A DNA stretch of 64,000 bases, taken from positions 1-64,000 of the forward strand of contig NZ_VLKK01000002.1 of the NCBI RefSeq assembly GCF_007830065.1, in the 5' to 3' direction. Positions 25,697 through 34,273 of the stretch are shown here, piece by piece. This DNA comes from Sphingobium wenxiniae (GTDB lineage: Bacteria; Pseudomonadota; Alphaproteobacteria; Sphingomonadales; Sphingomonadaceae). The notes under the pieces were generated by a model. That model searched no databases, was not told the DNA's origin, and saw only the letters and a list, made by a program, of their open reading frames with translations. The number at the start of each line of letters is the position of its first letter. The stretch's first letter is position 1. Both the position numbers and the translations under genes were made by a program.

Positions 25697-26860
25697 TCAG
25701 ACGTGCTGCGCGAGGATCGCCGCGTCGAATGCCTGAAGCTCCATGTCGCGGCCCTGACGCACCTTGTTTGCCCAATCGGGATTGGCGATGACGGCGCGGC
25801 CGACGCCCAGCATGTCGATCTCTCCCCGCTCCATCATCGCGATCGCCTGGCCCAGGTTGCGCTGCGGCGCATCGGTGCGGCCGGCATTGGTGGGATCGAG
25901 CGCGCCATCAAGCCCTACCGATCCGACCGCCATCGTCGGCAGGCCCGTAATCTTGCGCGCCCAGCCCGCCAGGGTCAGCGGGCTATCCTCGAATTCAACG
26001 GCCCAGTAGCGCCGGGTCGATGCGTCGAGGAAATCCACGCCCGCATCGACCAGCGGCAGCAGCGCCTGCTCCAATTCCTCCGGATTCGCCCAGGACTTGA
26101 CGTCGTAGAGCGTCGGCAGCTTCCATTGGGAAAACCGGAAGCCGATGGGAAAGTCAGGTCCCGTGCGCGCGCGGATGGCGCGGATAATCTCCACGGCGAA
26201 GCGGGTCCGCGCCGCAATGCCGCCGCCCCAGCCATCCGTTCGGCGGTTGGTTTCGTGCCAGAGGAACTGGTCGATGAGATAGCCGTGCGCGCCATGCAAC
26301 TGCACGCCGTCGAACCCGGCAGCCTGCGCGTTTGCCGCCGCGGCCGCATATTCCTCGATCACGGCCAGGATCTCCGCCTCGGTCATGGCGCGGCCCTGCG
26401 GATGATTGCCGCCAATCTCCACAAGGGGAGAGGCGGGATCGAGATAATAGTCCATCGCGCCGATCGACGGCTGGTCGGGATCGGCGGCCATGTCGCGGAT
26501 GCGCCCCAGGCCGGTGTGCCAGAGCTGGGCCATGATTCGCCCTCCCGCCTCGTGCACGGCGTCGGTCACCCGGCGCCATGGCGCCTGCTGCTCGGGCGTG
26601 GCGATTTCCGGCACATTCTTGGTGTGCGCGGCGATCTGTGAAATCGCGATGCCTTCGGTCAGGATAAGCCCGACACCGCCCGCTGCGCGGCGACGATAAT
26701 AGTCGACCGCGCTCTCCGCCAGCACGCCGTCCACGGCGAACATGCGGGTCATGGGCGCCATGACGATACGGTTGGGAATGACGCAGCCATTGATCGTGAT
26801 CGGCTGGAACAGGGGCGCCAGCGATGCGGGCGCAATCATCGTTTCGGTCTGATCGGTCAT
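25697..26860 (-). CDS. Old Yellow Enzyme-family NADH:flavin oxidoreductase
   Basis: 387 aa from ATG 26860, which has GAGGAAA ahead. A TIM-barrel FMN enzyme: NRIVMAPMTR (FMN contact), IMAQLWHTG, and FDGVQLHGAHGYLIDQFLW with the His/His substrate pair at ~190. It lacks the 4Fe-4S and FAD domains of 2,4-dienoyl-CoA reductase, so it is the short OYE type that reduces activated C=C bonds with NAD(P)H. It is third in an operon after a Rieske oxygenase and a KstD-like flavoprotein. Reduction or isomerisation of an enone made by those enzymes is a reasonable role. Confidence 0.93.
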   Translation of the reverse strand: MTDQTETMIAPASLAPLFQPITINGCVIPNRIVMAPMTRMFAVDGVLAESAVDYYRRRAAGGVGLILTEGIAISQIAAHTKNVPEIATPEQQAPWRRVTDAVHEAGGRIMAQLWHTGLGRIRDMAADPDQPSIGAMDYYLDPASPLVEIGGNHPQGRAMTEAEILAVIEEYAAAAANAQAAGFDGVQLHGAHGYLIDQFLWHETNRRTDGWGGGIAARTRFAVEIIRAIRARTGPDFPIGFRFSQWKLPTLYDVKSWANPEELEQALLPLVDAGVDFLDASTRRYWAVEFEDSPLTLAGWARKITGLPTMAVGSVGLDGALDPTNAGRTDAPQRNLGQAIAMMERGEIDMLGVGRAVIANPDWANKVRQGRDMELQAFDAAILAQHV

Positions 26861-26907
26861 CTTTTTCCTCGAAGGTGCAATATGGCCATAAGTTTCGTCG
26901 TGGGGGA

Positions 26908-28611
26908 TTATCGGGCTTTGAGGCTCTCGGCCGCGCGCCATCCCGAAAAGACGCAGTCCGCCAGCGAAAGCCCGCTGACGTAGAAATTGGAACAAAGCCC
27001 GACGGCATTGCGGCCCGCGGCATAGAGTCCGGCAATCTCCCGCCCATCGGCGTTCAGCACGGCCCCCGTCTCCTCATTCACGGTCAGCCCGCCCATGGTG
27101 ACGCCGGAAATCGGATTGAGCTTGGGCTTCCAGCTGATATCGGTCGCGAAAAAAGGCCCCGTTTCGATCGGTTTGCGCGACGCATCGGACTTTGCGAAGG
27201 CGTCGGGCTCCCCATCTCGGATGGAGCGGTTATACGCATCGACCGTCGCGACGAGCGCGTCGGCGGGCACGCCGATCTTCTCGGCCAAACGCTCCAGCGT
27301 CGGCGCGGCCTTGGTATAGAGGCGCAGCGCCGCCTTGGTCGTCAGCTTCTGAAACGACAGCAGCTCGGGGTCCTTGGCGTCCTGTTCCACGCTTTCCTGA
27401 AGAGGACGGTCGACAATGACCCAGCCAAGGCCCTGGTTGCGCTCGAAAACGGCCTCGCCGGTGCGCGCGCCATATTCTTCCTCATTGACGATGCGCCGTC
27501 CATCGGGGCCGATGGCGATCCCCTTCACCCAGGTCGCGGGGGGATAGAGGAAACGCCAGGCGGACACGATGTTCATGCGGTCGGTGCCCCCGCCGACGCT
27601 GGCGCCCAGCTTGATGCCGGACCCGTCGTCGCCGATCGTACCGATTCCAGCAACGCCGACATATTTCGGTGCGGCATTGGCCACCATGGTGGGATTGAAG
27701 ATGAATCCCCCGGCCGACAGCACGACCCCGCGCCGGACGCGCACGCGCACCAGCCGCGCCTGCTCATGCTCGATCCGGGTCGCGGCGCGCGAGGCCCGCG
27801 CTGCGGCGCCCAGGATCGTCGCCATCATGTTGCGGCCCATCCGCATGAGGAAGCGATGCTTCCGCGCCGGACCGGCCGGCAGGCGCCACATCTCCGCCCC
27901 GACGACGCGCCCCTCGCCATCGACGACGAGACGGCGCACGGTCGTATGGGGTGAAAGGCGGATATTGGGCTTGGATGTCAGCGAGGCGAGCAGCGGACGC
28001 ATCAGTTCGCCGCCGCTCATCGCGGTCACATCGGCGGGGTTGGCGGGCAGCGTGCGGTGCCCGCGCGGCGCCGGCGTCGCCAGCTTGCGCGCGGCCAGCG
28101 TCTTCTCGTTGCCGGAATAATACAGGAATTTCGTGCCGGGATAGCTGGTCTTCGCCTCGCTGAGAGGCCCGCCGAAGCGCGCGCCGTGGGTTTCCAGCCA
28201 GGGAATGAAGCTCGCGCTCTGGTCGGCGAAGCGGCGCACGGTTTCCGGCCGGATCAGCGTCCCCGTCTCATGCGCGAGATAGGCCGCCATGTTCTCGGCG
28301 GAATCCTCGACCCCGCATTCCTTCTGCACGCGCGTGCCGCCAAGATAGAGCACGCCGCCGCTCAGCGCACTGGCCCCGCCGCCTTCCCCCCGGTCCACCG
28401 CCAGCACCGACAGGGTGGAATCTTCCGCGGCCCGGAGCGCCGCCGATGTCCCCGCCAGGCCACAGCCGACCACAAGCACATCGCATGTCTCGTCCCATGC
28501 TTCCGCATCGGCGTCATCGACCTTCCGCGCCTCCGATACCGGGATCGAGGTCGAACATTCGTCGTTGAAATAGGGGAAGTCCGCCGCGGCTCCCGTCACA
28601 TCCTGACTCAT
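26908..28611 (-). CDS. FAD-dependent dehydrogenase, 3-ketosteroid-delta1-dehydrogenase/fumarate-reductase-like
   Basis: 567 aa. DVLVVGCGLAGTSAALRA (~44-61) is the FAD-binding Rossmann motif; GEGGGASALSGGVLYLGG follows. The capping domain and the C-terminal GLYAAGRNAVGLCSNFYVSG complete the flavocytochrome c/KstD-type fold. Such enzymes introduce or reduce ring C=C bonds next to a ketone. Its ATG overlaps the stop of the Rieske gene (ATGA), so translation is coupled, and the OYE gene follows after 47 bases. The assignment to steroid-like chemistry is by analogy; the substrate is unknown. Confidence 0.85.
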   Translation of the reverse strand: MSQDVTGAAADFPYFNDECSTSIPVSEARKVDDADAEAWDETCDVLVVGCGLAGTSAALRAAEDSTLSVLAVDRGEGGGASALSGGVLYLGGTRVQKECGVEDSAENMAAYLAHETGTLIRPETVRRFADQSASFIPWLETHGARFGGPLSEAKTSYPGTKFLYYSGNEKTLAARKLATPAPRGHRTLPANPADVTAMSGGELMRPLLASLTSKPNIRLSPHTTVRRLVVDGEGRVVGAEMWRLPAGPARKHRFLMRMGRNMMATILGAAARASRAATRIEHEQARLVRVRVRRGVVLSAGGFIFNPTMVANAAPKYVGVAGIGTIGDDGSGIKLGASVGGGTDRMNIVSAWRFLYPPATWVKGIAIGPDGRRIVNEEEYGARTGEAVFERNQGLGWVIVDRPLQESVEQDAKDPELLSFQKLTTKAALRLYTKAAPTLERLAEKIGVPADALVATVDAYNRSIRDGEPDAFAKSDASRKPIETGPFFATDISWKPKLNPISGVTMGGLTVNEETGAVLNADGREIAGLYAAGRNAVGLCSNFYVSGLSLADCVFSGWRAAESLKAR

Positions 28612-29990
28612 GCCTTCATCTCTCCCTGCACAACGGCTTCGCCGTCGACAACGACCCGTTTGAGTTGCCGGTGGAAATTGGCCACCACCGCTTCCTGGAT
28701 CGGATTGGTGACCGATCCGCGAAAACCGCTCGACTTCATGCCCGAATGCACATCAGCGATGTTGATGAAATCCTGTTCGAAGATCTTGGGCCAGTCGGCG
28801 TCCCGCCAATCCTCGACCACCTGGGTCACGGCATCGATATCCGGCTCCTGTCCCGGCCCATAACGCTGAAGGACGAAGACGTCGAAGCGGCAGCGATCCA
28901 CATTACGGCCATCGGGCCGCGATCGGTAGACCAGGAAACTGTCCGGCGCGGGAAGCAGAACCATGTTCGGAAAGATGTGCCAATCCTGTCCCGCGCGGCG
29001 CACATCGTCATAGGTGATGGGCGGGCGTTCGATGCCTTCCTTCAGCGCTTCCTCATGCTGGAATGCGCCAAGGCGCACCATGATTTCGGAAAACTCCGCA
29101 TCCTCGGGAACCTCGGTCAGGATGCGCTGCGCTCCGCGCGCATCGGCCGGCGTCACCAGGGCTTGCAGCGTGACATCGAGCTGCTCGAAGAACTTTGCGA
29201 TATTGGGGCGCAGATCGTCCGGTGTCGGCAAATCCGTCAGCGGACTGGGAACGCCGAGCGGCAGGCGGATCTCGCTGTCGCGGAACATGCCGTGCAGGCC
29301 ATGGATGTCGCAGACGGTGCGCCCGTCGGTGTAGGGTTCCATATGATTGTGCGTGCACTGGGCATGATAGGCTTCCATGAACGCCTCCAGCGCGACCTTC
29401 CAGTTCGCATCCAGCATGACGCTCCTGCGCCAGCGATAGCGCATCTGGTCCTGCCGAAAGGGCGCCAGCGCGGCGGAAATGGGGCGCAGATAATCCTCAA
29501 GCGGCTGGACGTCGGGGTCGAGGGAGATGAACACCCACCCTTGCCACAGGCCGACCTTTACAGGCTCGAGCGCGACATCGGCGTCCGCGACATTCGTGAA
29601 ATCGTCGCGCCATGGGATGCGGTCGATGCTGCCGTCCAGCTTCCAACGCCAGCCATGATATTTGCAGAACAGACGCTGCGTCTTGCCGCAGCCTTCGAGC
29701 AGCCGGCGGCCGCGATGCTGGCAGACATTGTGGAAGGCCTTGATCTCCGTGTCCGATGATCGCAGCACGACGACGGTTTCGTCGAGAATGTCGTAAGTGA
29801 CGAAACTGCCGAGCGATTCCAGATCCTGCTCACGGCACACCATCTGCCACGCCGCCGGCCAGAGACGCTCATTCTCCAGCCTGGCGAAAGCTTCCGAATG
29901 ATAGACGCTCTTGTCGAGGAATGTGCCGGGCGCGCCGGGCGTCCGGCGCGGGCTGAGCTTGACAGCGGGACTGGGGCTTTCGACGGCCAT
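28608..29990 (-). CDS. Rieske non-heme iron oxygenase, alpha subunit
   Basis: 460 aa. The N-terminal Rieske [2Fe-2S] domain has CQHRGRRLLEGCGK then CKYHGWRWKLDG (CxH...CxxH). The catalytic domain has WKVALEAFMEAYHAQCTHNH with the two His iron ligands (~210-225). No beta subunit, ferredoxin or reductase gene is adjacent. It is therefore probably an alpha-only (homotrimeric) monooxygenase or demethylase using general electron carriers. ATG 29990 has GGAGAG seven bases ahead. It leads a Rieske-flavoprotein-OYE operon downstream of a TetR gene. Confidence 0.93.
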   Translation of the reverse strand: MAVESPSPAVKLSPRRTPGAPGTFLDKSVYHSEAFARLENERLWPAAWQMVCREQDLESLGSFVTYDILDETVVVLRSSDTEIKAFHNVCQHRGRRLLEGCGKTQRLFCKYHGWRWKLDGSIDRIPWRDDFTNVADADVALEPVKVGLWQGWVFISLDPDVQPLEDYLRPISAALAPFRQDQMRYRWRRSVMLDANWKVALEAFMEAYHAQCTHNHMEPYTDGRTVCDIHGLHGMFRDSEIRLPLGVPSPLTDLPTPDDLRPNIAKFFEQLDVTLQALVTPADARGAQRILTEVPEDAEFSEIMVRLGAFQHEEALKEGIERPPITYDDVRRAGQDWHIFPNMVLLPAPDSFLVYRSRPDGRNVDRCRFDVFVLQRYGPGQEPDIDAVTQVVEDWRDADWPKIFEQDFINIADVHSGMKSSGFRGSVTNPIQEAVVANFHRQLKRVVVDGEAVVQGEMKA

Positions 29991-30000
29991 AGATTCTCTC

Positions 30001-30048
30001 CACCTGCTGCTGCGCGATTGTCACACTTCCTTATACAGCAATGGATAC
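30001..30048. promoter_or_regulatory. Short region before the Rieske operon with a TATCCA-type half-site
   Basis: The reverse strand carries GTATCCATT at about 30041-30049, just upstream of the Rieske gene and at the end of the TetR gene. TATCCA also occurs as the half-site of the dyad at 51919 and at 47131. A common operator is possible; one half-site here is weak evidence. Confidence 0.25.
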
Positions 30049-30675
30049 TTAACTGTTCCCCTGAGGCGGGCTTGTCAAGATACCATGCGTGAGGAGCGCT
30101 TCAAAACTGGCGGCGAAGCTGCGTGCCGCCGCTCGCCGCTCTTTCTCGGTGGCTCCGGTGGATACGACCAGCGTCGCCGCCAGCCACATGGCGAGGGTGA
30201 CGGCGGCGGCATGTTCCGGCGGAATGCCATCCCGCAAACCTCCCCCGGCGGCGACCTCCGACCAGTAGCGCACGCCGTTTTTGAACATCGCGTTTTCGCG
30301 CGGGTCCTCGCGCAGCATGCCGAGCAGGACCGACCTGATCAGGTCCGGATTGTCTGCGGCGAGGCCGGCGACCAGGCCGTAAGGCTGGGAGAGATAGCTG
30401 GTGTCGCCGCCCGCCAGCGCGGCAAGCTCCGTCACCACGAATCGCTCCGTTTCCTCCAGCAGCATCTCCTGCGTCGGGAAATGATGATAGACGGTGCGCC
30501 GCGTCGTGCCTGCATGCTCCGCCACGGCGCTGACCGTCACGCCGAGCAGCCCCCGCTGCGACCATAACGACACGGCGCTGGCCAGCAGGCGCCGCCTCGT
30601 CCTTTGCCCGTTAATGCGCGTCTTTCGCTGTACCTGCGCGTCTTCCATCGTCATTGCCATGCCAGTTGCGCCCAT
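30049..30675 (-). CDS. TetR-family transcriptional regulator
   Basis: 208 aa from ATG 30675, with AAGG nine bases ahead. The helix-turn-helix is RRRLLASAVSLWSQRGLLGV then VSAVAEHAGTTRRTVYHHF. The helical C-terminal domain is WxxxxA-rich and ends in a hydrophilic tail. It lies directly upstream of, and on the same strand as, the Rieske operon with only ~60 bases between. It may be cotranscribed with or control that operon. It is divergent from the SDR gene at 30999. Confidence 0.88.
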   Translation of the reverse strand: MGATGMAMTMEDAQVQRKTRINGQRTRRRLLASAVSLWSQRGLLGVTVSAVAEHAGTTRRTVYHHFPTQEMLLEETERFVVTELAALAGGDTSYLSQPYGLVAGLAADNPDLIRSVLLGMLREDPRENAMFKNGVRYWSEVAAGGGLRDGIPPEHAAAVTLAMWLAATLVVSTGATEKERRAAARSFAASFEALLTHGILTSPPQGNS

Positions 30676-30998
30676 TTCAGGCAACCTTATCAAGCGCGAT
30701 GCTGATGGAGGCGCAAAGACGCCGGATCACATATGCAATAAAATAGGGGGCCGGTGGACGGGAAGCTTACATCATGTTTGCTTGCTTGAAACGAAGATAA
30801 ATGCGGCGGGAGATGGAAACGATGCGGCATTCGCTGTTCGACCTGACGGGCGGCTTCGCGCGCTTCTGGTCGGCGGGACAGGCGATAAAGCACAATCCGC
30901 AGGCAATCGAGATGCGCCGGCAAGGCACATCCTTGCGCCGCATCCGGGGCGTCGCGCCCGGCATCTGACCGCACGGTCCCCTTTCAGGAGAGAAGGCA
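30676..30998. promoter_or_regulatory. Divergent intergenic region between TetR and SDR genes
   Basis: 323 bases. An AT-rich patch (CATATGCAATAAAATAGGGG, ~30730) and TTGCTTGAAACGAAGATAA (~30779-30797) could hold promoter elements. A small open frame of 48 codons runs from ATG 30822 to TGA 30968 with GGGAG nearby; it has no recognisable motif and is not claimed as a gene. Otherwise nothing distinctive is seen. Confidence 0.35.
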
Positions 30999-31787
30999 AT
31001 GGATTTCAGAATCGCAGGAAAGGTCGCGTTCGTCGCGGGCGGGAGCAAGGGCATGGGGCGCGAGGCCGCGCTGGCGCTGGCCGCTGAAGGATGCAAGGTG
31101 CTGATCGTGGCGCGCGGGCAGGAAGCGATCGACGCGGCCGTGGCGGACATTCGGAGCCAGGGCGGAACAGCGCAGGGCGTGTCGGCGGACCTGACGAGCC
31201 GCGAGGGCATAAACAAGGCGCTCGATATCTGCCGGTCGCACTGGGACATGCCCGATATCGTCGTCAGCCAGACCAAGCAATATCATGAAGGCCGCGCTAT
31301 CGACATGGACCCGGAGCAGGTGGAAGACATGTTCCGCACGGTGACGATGAGCGCGGTCTATCTGGCGCAGGCCACGGTCCCCGCCATGCAGGCGAAGAAA
31401 TGGGGGCGCTTCGTCCATATCGGGTCGGGCACCGCCAAGGAACCCGAGGCCCGCTTTCCCCATGCGGTGGCGAATGTCGCCCGTCCCGCGACGAGCGGCT
31501 TCCTCAAGACGCTGTCCTTCGAAGTCGCGGTCGACGGCGTTACCGTCAATACGGTCGCTCCAGGCTGGATCTACACGCCGGGCATGGAACATTTCTTTTC
31601 CGAACATGGCTGGTCGATGGAACAGGCCAACGCATGGTTGAAGGACACGATCGGCGTCCCCGCCGGACGGCCCGGCAAGGCGGAGGAGATCGGCGCGACA
31701 GTCGCCTATCTCTGTTCCGATCAGGCTGGCTACATCACGGGCACGTGGCTGGTGGTGGACGGCGGCAATCACTTCTCTATCATGTAG
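30999..31787 (+). CDS. SDR-fold protein lacking the catalytic Tyr-Lys motif
   Basis: 262 aa, with AGGAGAGAAGG ahead of ATG 30999. The coenzyme site is intact (AGGSKGMG, ~14-21), and the C-terminus ITGTWLVVDGGNHF is typical. However, the NNAG motif is replaced (IVVSQTKQYHEG), and where YxxxK should follow the Ser (HIGSGTAKEP) the sequence is HAVANVARPATSGF, with no Tyr and Arg in place of Lys. It cannot use the usual SDR mechanism. It may be a lyase, isomerase or binding protein using the Rossmann fold. The E1/lipoyl operon follows 189 bases downstream on the same strand. Confidence 0.85.
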   Translation: MDFRIAGKVAFVAGGSKGMGREAALALAAEGCKVLIVARGQEAIDAAVADIRSQGGTAQGVSADLTSREGINKALDICRSHWDMPDIVVSQTKQYHEGRAIDMDPEQVEDMFRTVTMSAVYLAQATVPAMQAKKWGRFVHIGSGTAKEPEARFPHAVANVARPATSGFLKTLSFEVAVDGVTVNTVAPGWIYTPGMEHFFSEHGWSMEQANAWLKDTIGVPAGRPGKAEEIGATVAYLCSDQAGYITGTWLVVDGGNHFSIM

Positions 31788-31833
31788 AGAATGGCTTCCG
31801 CTTTGGTGTGGCATGGCTGTCACATTAAGGTTT

Positions 31834-31843
31834 GACTCGAGTC
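31834..31843. promoter_or_regulatory. 10-bp palindrome in the leader of the E1 operon
   Basis: GACTCGAGTC is a perfect palindrome 134 bases before the E1-alpha start, partly overlapping a TTGACT that could serve as a -35 box. This is the only symmetrical element seen in the 189-base gap. Function is conjectural. Confidence 0.25.
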
Positions 31844-31976
31844 CGGCGCCATCATAGGAGCGGACAGACGAGAACAGGGCAACGCCTGAGGCCCGGCAGA
31901 AGGGGCGCCTTGCCGCGAAATGCGGATCGAAAGGGCCGCCGGCTGCCAGGCCCGGCAAATCTTGGGAGTGGATCGG

Positions 31977-32981
31977 GTGACGAACAGCTACGCGCCGGAC
32001 GCGGGAACGTTGATGGACATATTCCGGCGGATGGCCCTTCTGAAGGGCAATGACGAGCGGTCGCGCAAGCTGCTCGCCACCGGGCGGGTGGTCGCCCCCT
32101 ATTACAGCTATCGCGGACAGGAGGTCATTCCCTCCTCGGTTTCCGCCGCGCTGCGCGACGACGACTATATCTGCACCATCTATCGCGGCATCCACGACAT
32201 GCTGGCCAAAGGCATGCCCCTGAAGCAGCTGTGGGCGGAAGTCGCCGGACGCGAGGACGGCACCTGCAAGGGCAAGGGCGGGCCGATGCACCTCACCTAC
32301 CCGGCCAAGGGCATCATGGTCACGACGGGCATCGTCGGTTCCTCCATGCCGATCGCCAACGGGCTCGCCTGGGGCTCGCAGCTGGACGGCAATGATCGCG
32401 TGACGGTCGCCTATTTCGGCGACGGCGCCTCCAATATCGGCGCTTTCCACGAAGCGCTGAATCTGGCGGCCGTGTGGAAGCTGCCGGTGGTGTTCGTGTG
32501 CCAGAACAACCGCTATGGCGAGCATACCGCCTATGCCACGGCGACCTCCGCCAAGCGCATCGCCGACCGCGCGGTCGGCTACGACATTCCCGGCGTGCGG
32601 GTGGACGGCAACGATCCGCACGCAATGTATGCCGCGGCGGCCGAAGCCATTGCGCGGGCGCGAGGCGGCGAAGGGCCGACCCTGATCGAGGCGATGACCT
32701 TCCGATTCCACGGGCATGTGATGGGCGATGCCGACGGCTATATGGACAAGGCGGAGAAGCAGGCGGCGATCGCGGCCGATCCCTATCCGCGTTTCCGCGC
32801 GCAACTGATCGCGGACAATGTCGCGGACGAGGCGACACTCGCGAAGATCGAGGCCGATGTCGAAGCAGCCATAGACGAAGCGGTCGAGTTCGCGCTCGCC
32901 TCCCCCTTCCCCAGCACAGATGAACTCCGGCGCGACGTGTTCGCCGACGACAGCATCGTTCCCGAGGAGAGCTTCGCATGA
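31977..32981 (+). CDS. Thiamine-diphosphate dehydrogenase E1 component, alpha subunit (pyruvate/acetoin type)
   Basis: 334 aa from GTG 31977, with GGGAG nine bases ahead; an upstream ATG at 31920 adds unrelated residues. It contains RGIHDMLAKG, GKGGPMHL, and the ThDP motif GDGASNIGAFHEALN...VCQNN (~150-180). The length and GKGGPMH signature fit acetoin/pyruvate-dehydrogenase E1 alpha. E1 transfers an acyl group from a 2-oxo acid or acetoin-like diketone onto lipoate. Its last bases (ATGA) overlap the start of the beta subunit gene. Confidence 0.92.
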   Translation: MTNSYAPDAGTLMDIFRRMALLKGNDERSRKLLATGRVVAPYYSYRGQEVIPSSVSAALRDDDYICTIYRGIHDMLAKGMPLKQLWAEVAGREDGTCKGKGGPMHLTYPAKGIMVTTGIVGSSMPIANGLAWGSQLDGNDRVTVAYFGDGASNIGAFHEALNLAAVWKLPVVFVCQNNRYGEHTAYATATSAKRIADRAVGYDIPGVRVDGNDPHAMYAAAAEAIARARGGEGPTLIEAMTFRFHGHVMGDADGYMDKAEKQAAIAADPYPRFRAQLIADNVADEATLAKIEADVEAAIDEAVEFALASPFPSTDELRRDVFADDSIVPEESFA

Positions 32982-34000
32982 CCGACGCCGCAACACAGAC
33001 CAGGCCGCAGGCGGAGAAGACGGCACAGATCACGATCGTCGAAGCGCTCAACCGCGCCTTCGTCGACGCGATGGAGGCAGACGAGAAGGTGCTGCTGCTG
33101 GGCGAGGACGTGGCCGATCCGGAAGATGGCGGCGTCGTCGGCATCTCAAAGGGCCTCTCGACCCGCTTCGGCAATCATCGCGTGCGCTCCACCCCGATCG
33201 CGGAACAGGCGATCGTCGGCGCGGCGATCGGCGCCAGCCTGATCGGATACAGGCCGGTGGCCGAGATCATGCTGATGAACTTCTCGACGGTCGCCATGGA
33301 CATGATCGTCAACCATGCCGCCAAGCTACGCTTCATGTCGGGCGGACAGACCGGCGTGCCGATCACCATCCGCATGATGACGGGATCGGGCATCGCATCG
33401 GGCGGCCAGCATTCCGACTATCTGGAAGCCTGGTTCTCCCATGTTGCGGGCCTGAAGGTCGTCGCGCCCTCCACGCCGGAGGACGCCTATGGCCTGCTGC
33501 GCGCCTGCATCGACGATCCCGATCCGTGCATTTTCATCGAAAACCTGCTGCTTTACGGCTCCAAGGGACCGGCGCCGCAAGCCGGGCACAAGGTCGAAAT
33601 CGGCAAGGCGGCGATCCGGCGCGAGGGCAGCGACCTCACCATCGTTTCCTATTCCCGGCTGGCGGTCGAGGCGCAGGCAGCGGCGGCCAGGCTGGCCGAG
33701 GACGGCATCTCCGCGGAAGTGATCGATCTGCGCTCCATACAGCCCTGGGACAAGGAGGCCGTCCTGGCATCCGTCGCGAAGACGGGCCGCCTCCTGGTGG
33801 TGCATGAAGCGACCAAACCTTTCGGCGCCGGCGCCGAGATCGCCGCGACGGTGAACCATGAACTGTTCGGCAGGCTCAAGGCCCCTGTCCACCGTCTGGG
33901 CGGCGCGTTTTGCGCGGTGCCCTTCTCGCGTCCGCTCGAAACGGCCTTCGCGCCCGACGCCGCCCGCATCGTCGATGCGGCCAAGTCTCTTTGTGCCTAG
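32978..34000 (+). CDS. Thiamine-diphosphate dehydrogenase E1 component, beta subunit
   Basis: 340 aa. VLLLGEDVADPEDGGV, RVRSTPIAEQAIVGAAIG (with the ThDP-activating Glu) and GGQHSDYLEAWFSHVAGLKV are typical of transketolase-like E1 beta subunits of acetoin/pyruvate/branched-chain complexes. It starts in a 4-base overlap with the alpha subunit and is followed after nine bases by a one-domain lipoyl protein. The alpha2beta2 enzyme can be inferred. The acyl-transferring E2 catalytic domain and E3 are not nearby. Confidence 0.93.
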   Translation: MTDAATQTRPQAEKTAQITIVEALNRAFVDAMEADEKVLLLGEDVADPEDGGVVGISKGLSTRFGNHRVRSTPIAEQAIVGAAIGASLIGYRPVAEIMLMNFSTVAMDMIVNHAAKLRFMSGGQTGVPITIRMMTGSGIASGGQHSDYLEAWFSHVAGLKVVAPSTPEDAYGLLRACIDDPDPCIFIENLLLYGSKGPAPQAGHKVEIGKAAIRREGSDLTIVSYSRLAVEAQAAAARLAEDGISAEVIDLRSIQPWDKEAVLASVAKTGRLLVVHEATKPFGAGAEIAATVNHELFGRLKAPVHRLGGAFCAVPFSRPLETAFAPDAARIVDAAKSLCA

Positions 34001-34009
34001 AGGAATAGA

Positions 34010-34240
34010 ATGACGACCGAAGTCCTGCTTCCCAAGATCGGTTTCTCGATGAGCGAAGGCACGCTTGCCGAATGGCTGGTGCCCGATGGCGGAGAGGCCG
34101 TGGAGGGCCAGCCACTGTTCCTGCTGGAAAGCGACAAATCCGCGACCGAGATCGAGGCCCCGGCATCGGGCGTGCTGAAGATCATCGCCCAGCCGGGCGA
34201 AACCCATGAGGTCGGCACCGTCATCGCGACGATCGGCTAG
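34010..34240 (+). CDS. Stand-alone lipoyl-domain protein
   Basis: 76 aa, a single biotinyl/lipoyl hammerhead: PKIGFSMSEGTLAEWLVPDG, then ESDKSATEIEAPASGV. The lipoylated Lys is K43 of ESDK. A complete E2 would continue with a peripheral-subunit-binding domain and an acyltransferase core of more than 200 residues; here the TAG stop follows immediately. The gene ends 4 bases before a hairpin, so the operon is finished. The protein could act like a free swinging arm (compare GcvH) for the E1 in this operon. A biotin carrier is less likely because the MKM motif is absent. Confidence 0.9.
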   Translation: MTTEVLLPKIGFSMSEGTLAEWLVPDGGEAVEGQPLFLLESDKSATEIEAPASGVLKIIAQPGETHEVGTVIATIG

Positions 34241-34244
34241 TTGC

Positions 34245-34269
34245 GCCTGCCCGGCGGTGTCGGGCAGGC
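34245..34269. terminator. Bidirectional hairpin between convergent operons
   Basis: A 9-base perfect stem GCCTGCCCG / CGGGCAGGC with a 7-base loop begins four bases after the lipoyl gene stop. The SDR gene converges from the other side. It would end the E1/lipoyl transcript. Confidence 0.65.
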
Positions 34270-34273
34270 ATCC

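Noticed and set aside
30822-30968. 48-codon small gene before the SDR at 30999
   Set aside because: A nearby GGGAG is the only support; no motif, and the region is the expected promoter of the SDR gene.
30984-33026. 680-codon minus-strand open frame opposite the SDR and E1 genes
   Set aside because: Arg/His/Ala-rich translation without motifs, overlapping three well-supported plus-strand genes; antisense shadow.
34010-34240. Biotin carrier protein
   Set aside because: The modified Lys lies in ESDKSATEI, a lipoyl context; the MKM biotin motif is missing and E1 genes precede it.
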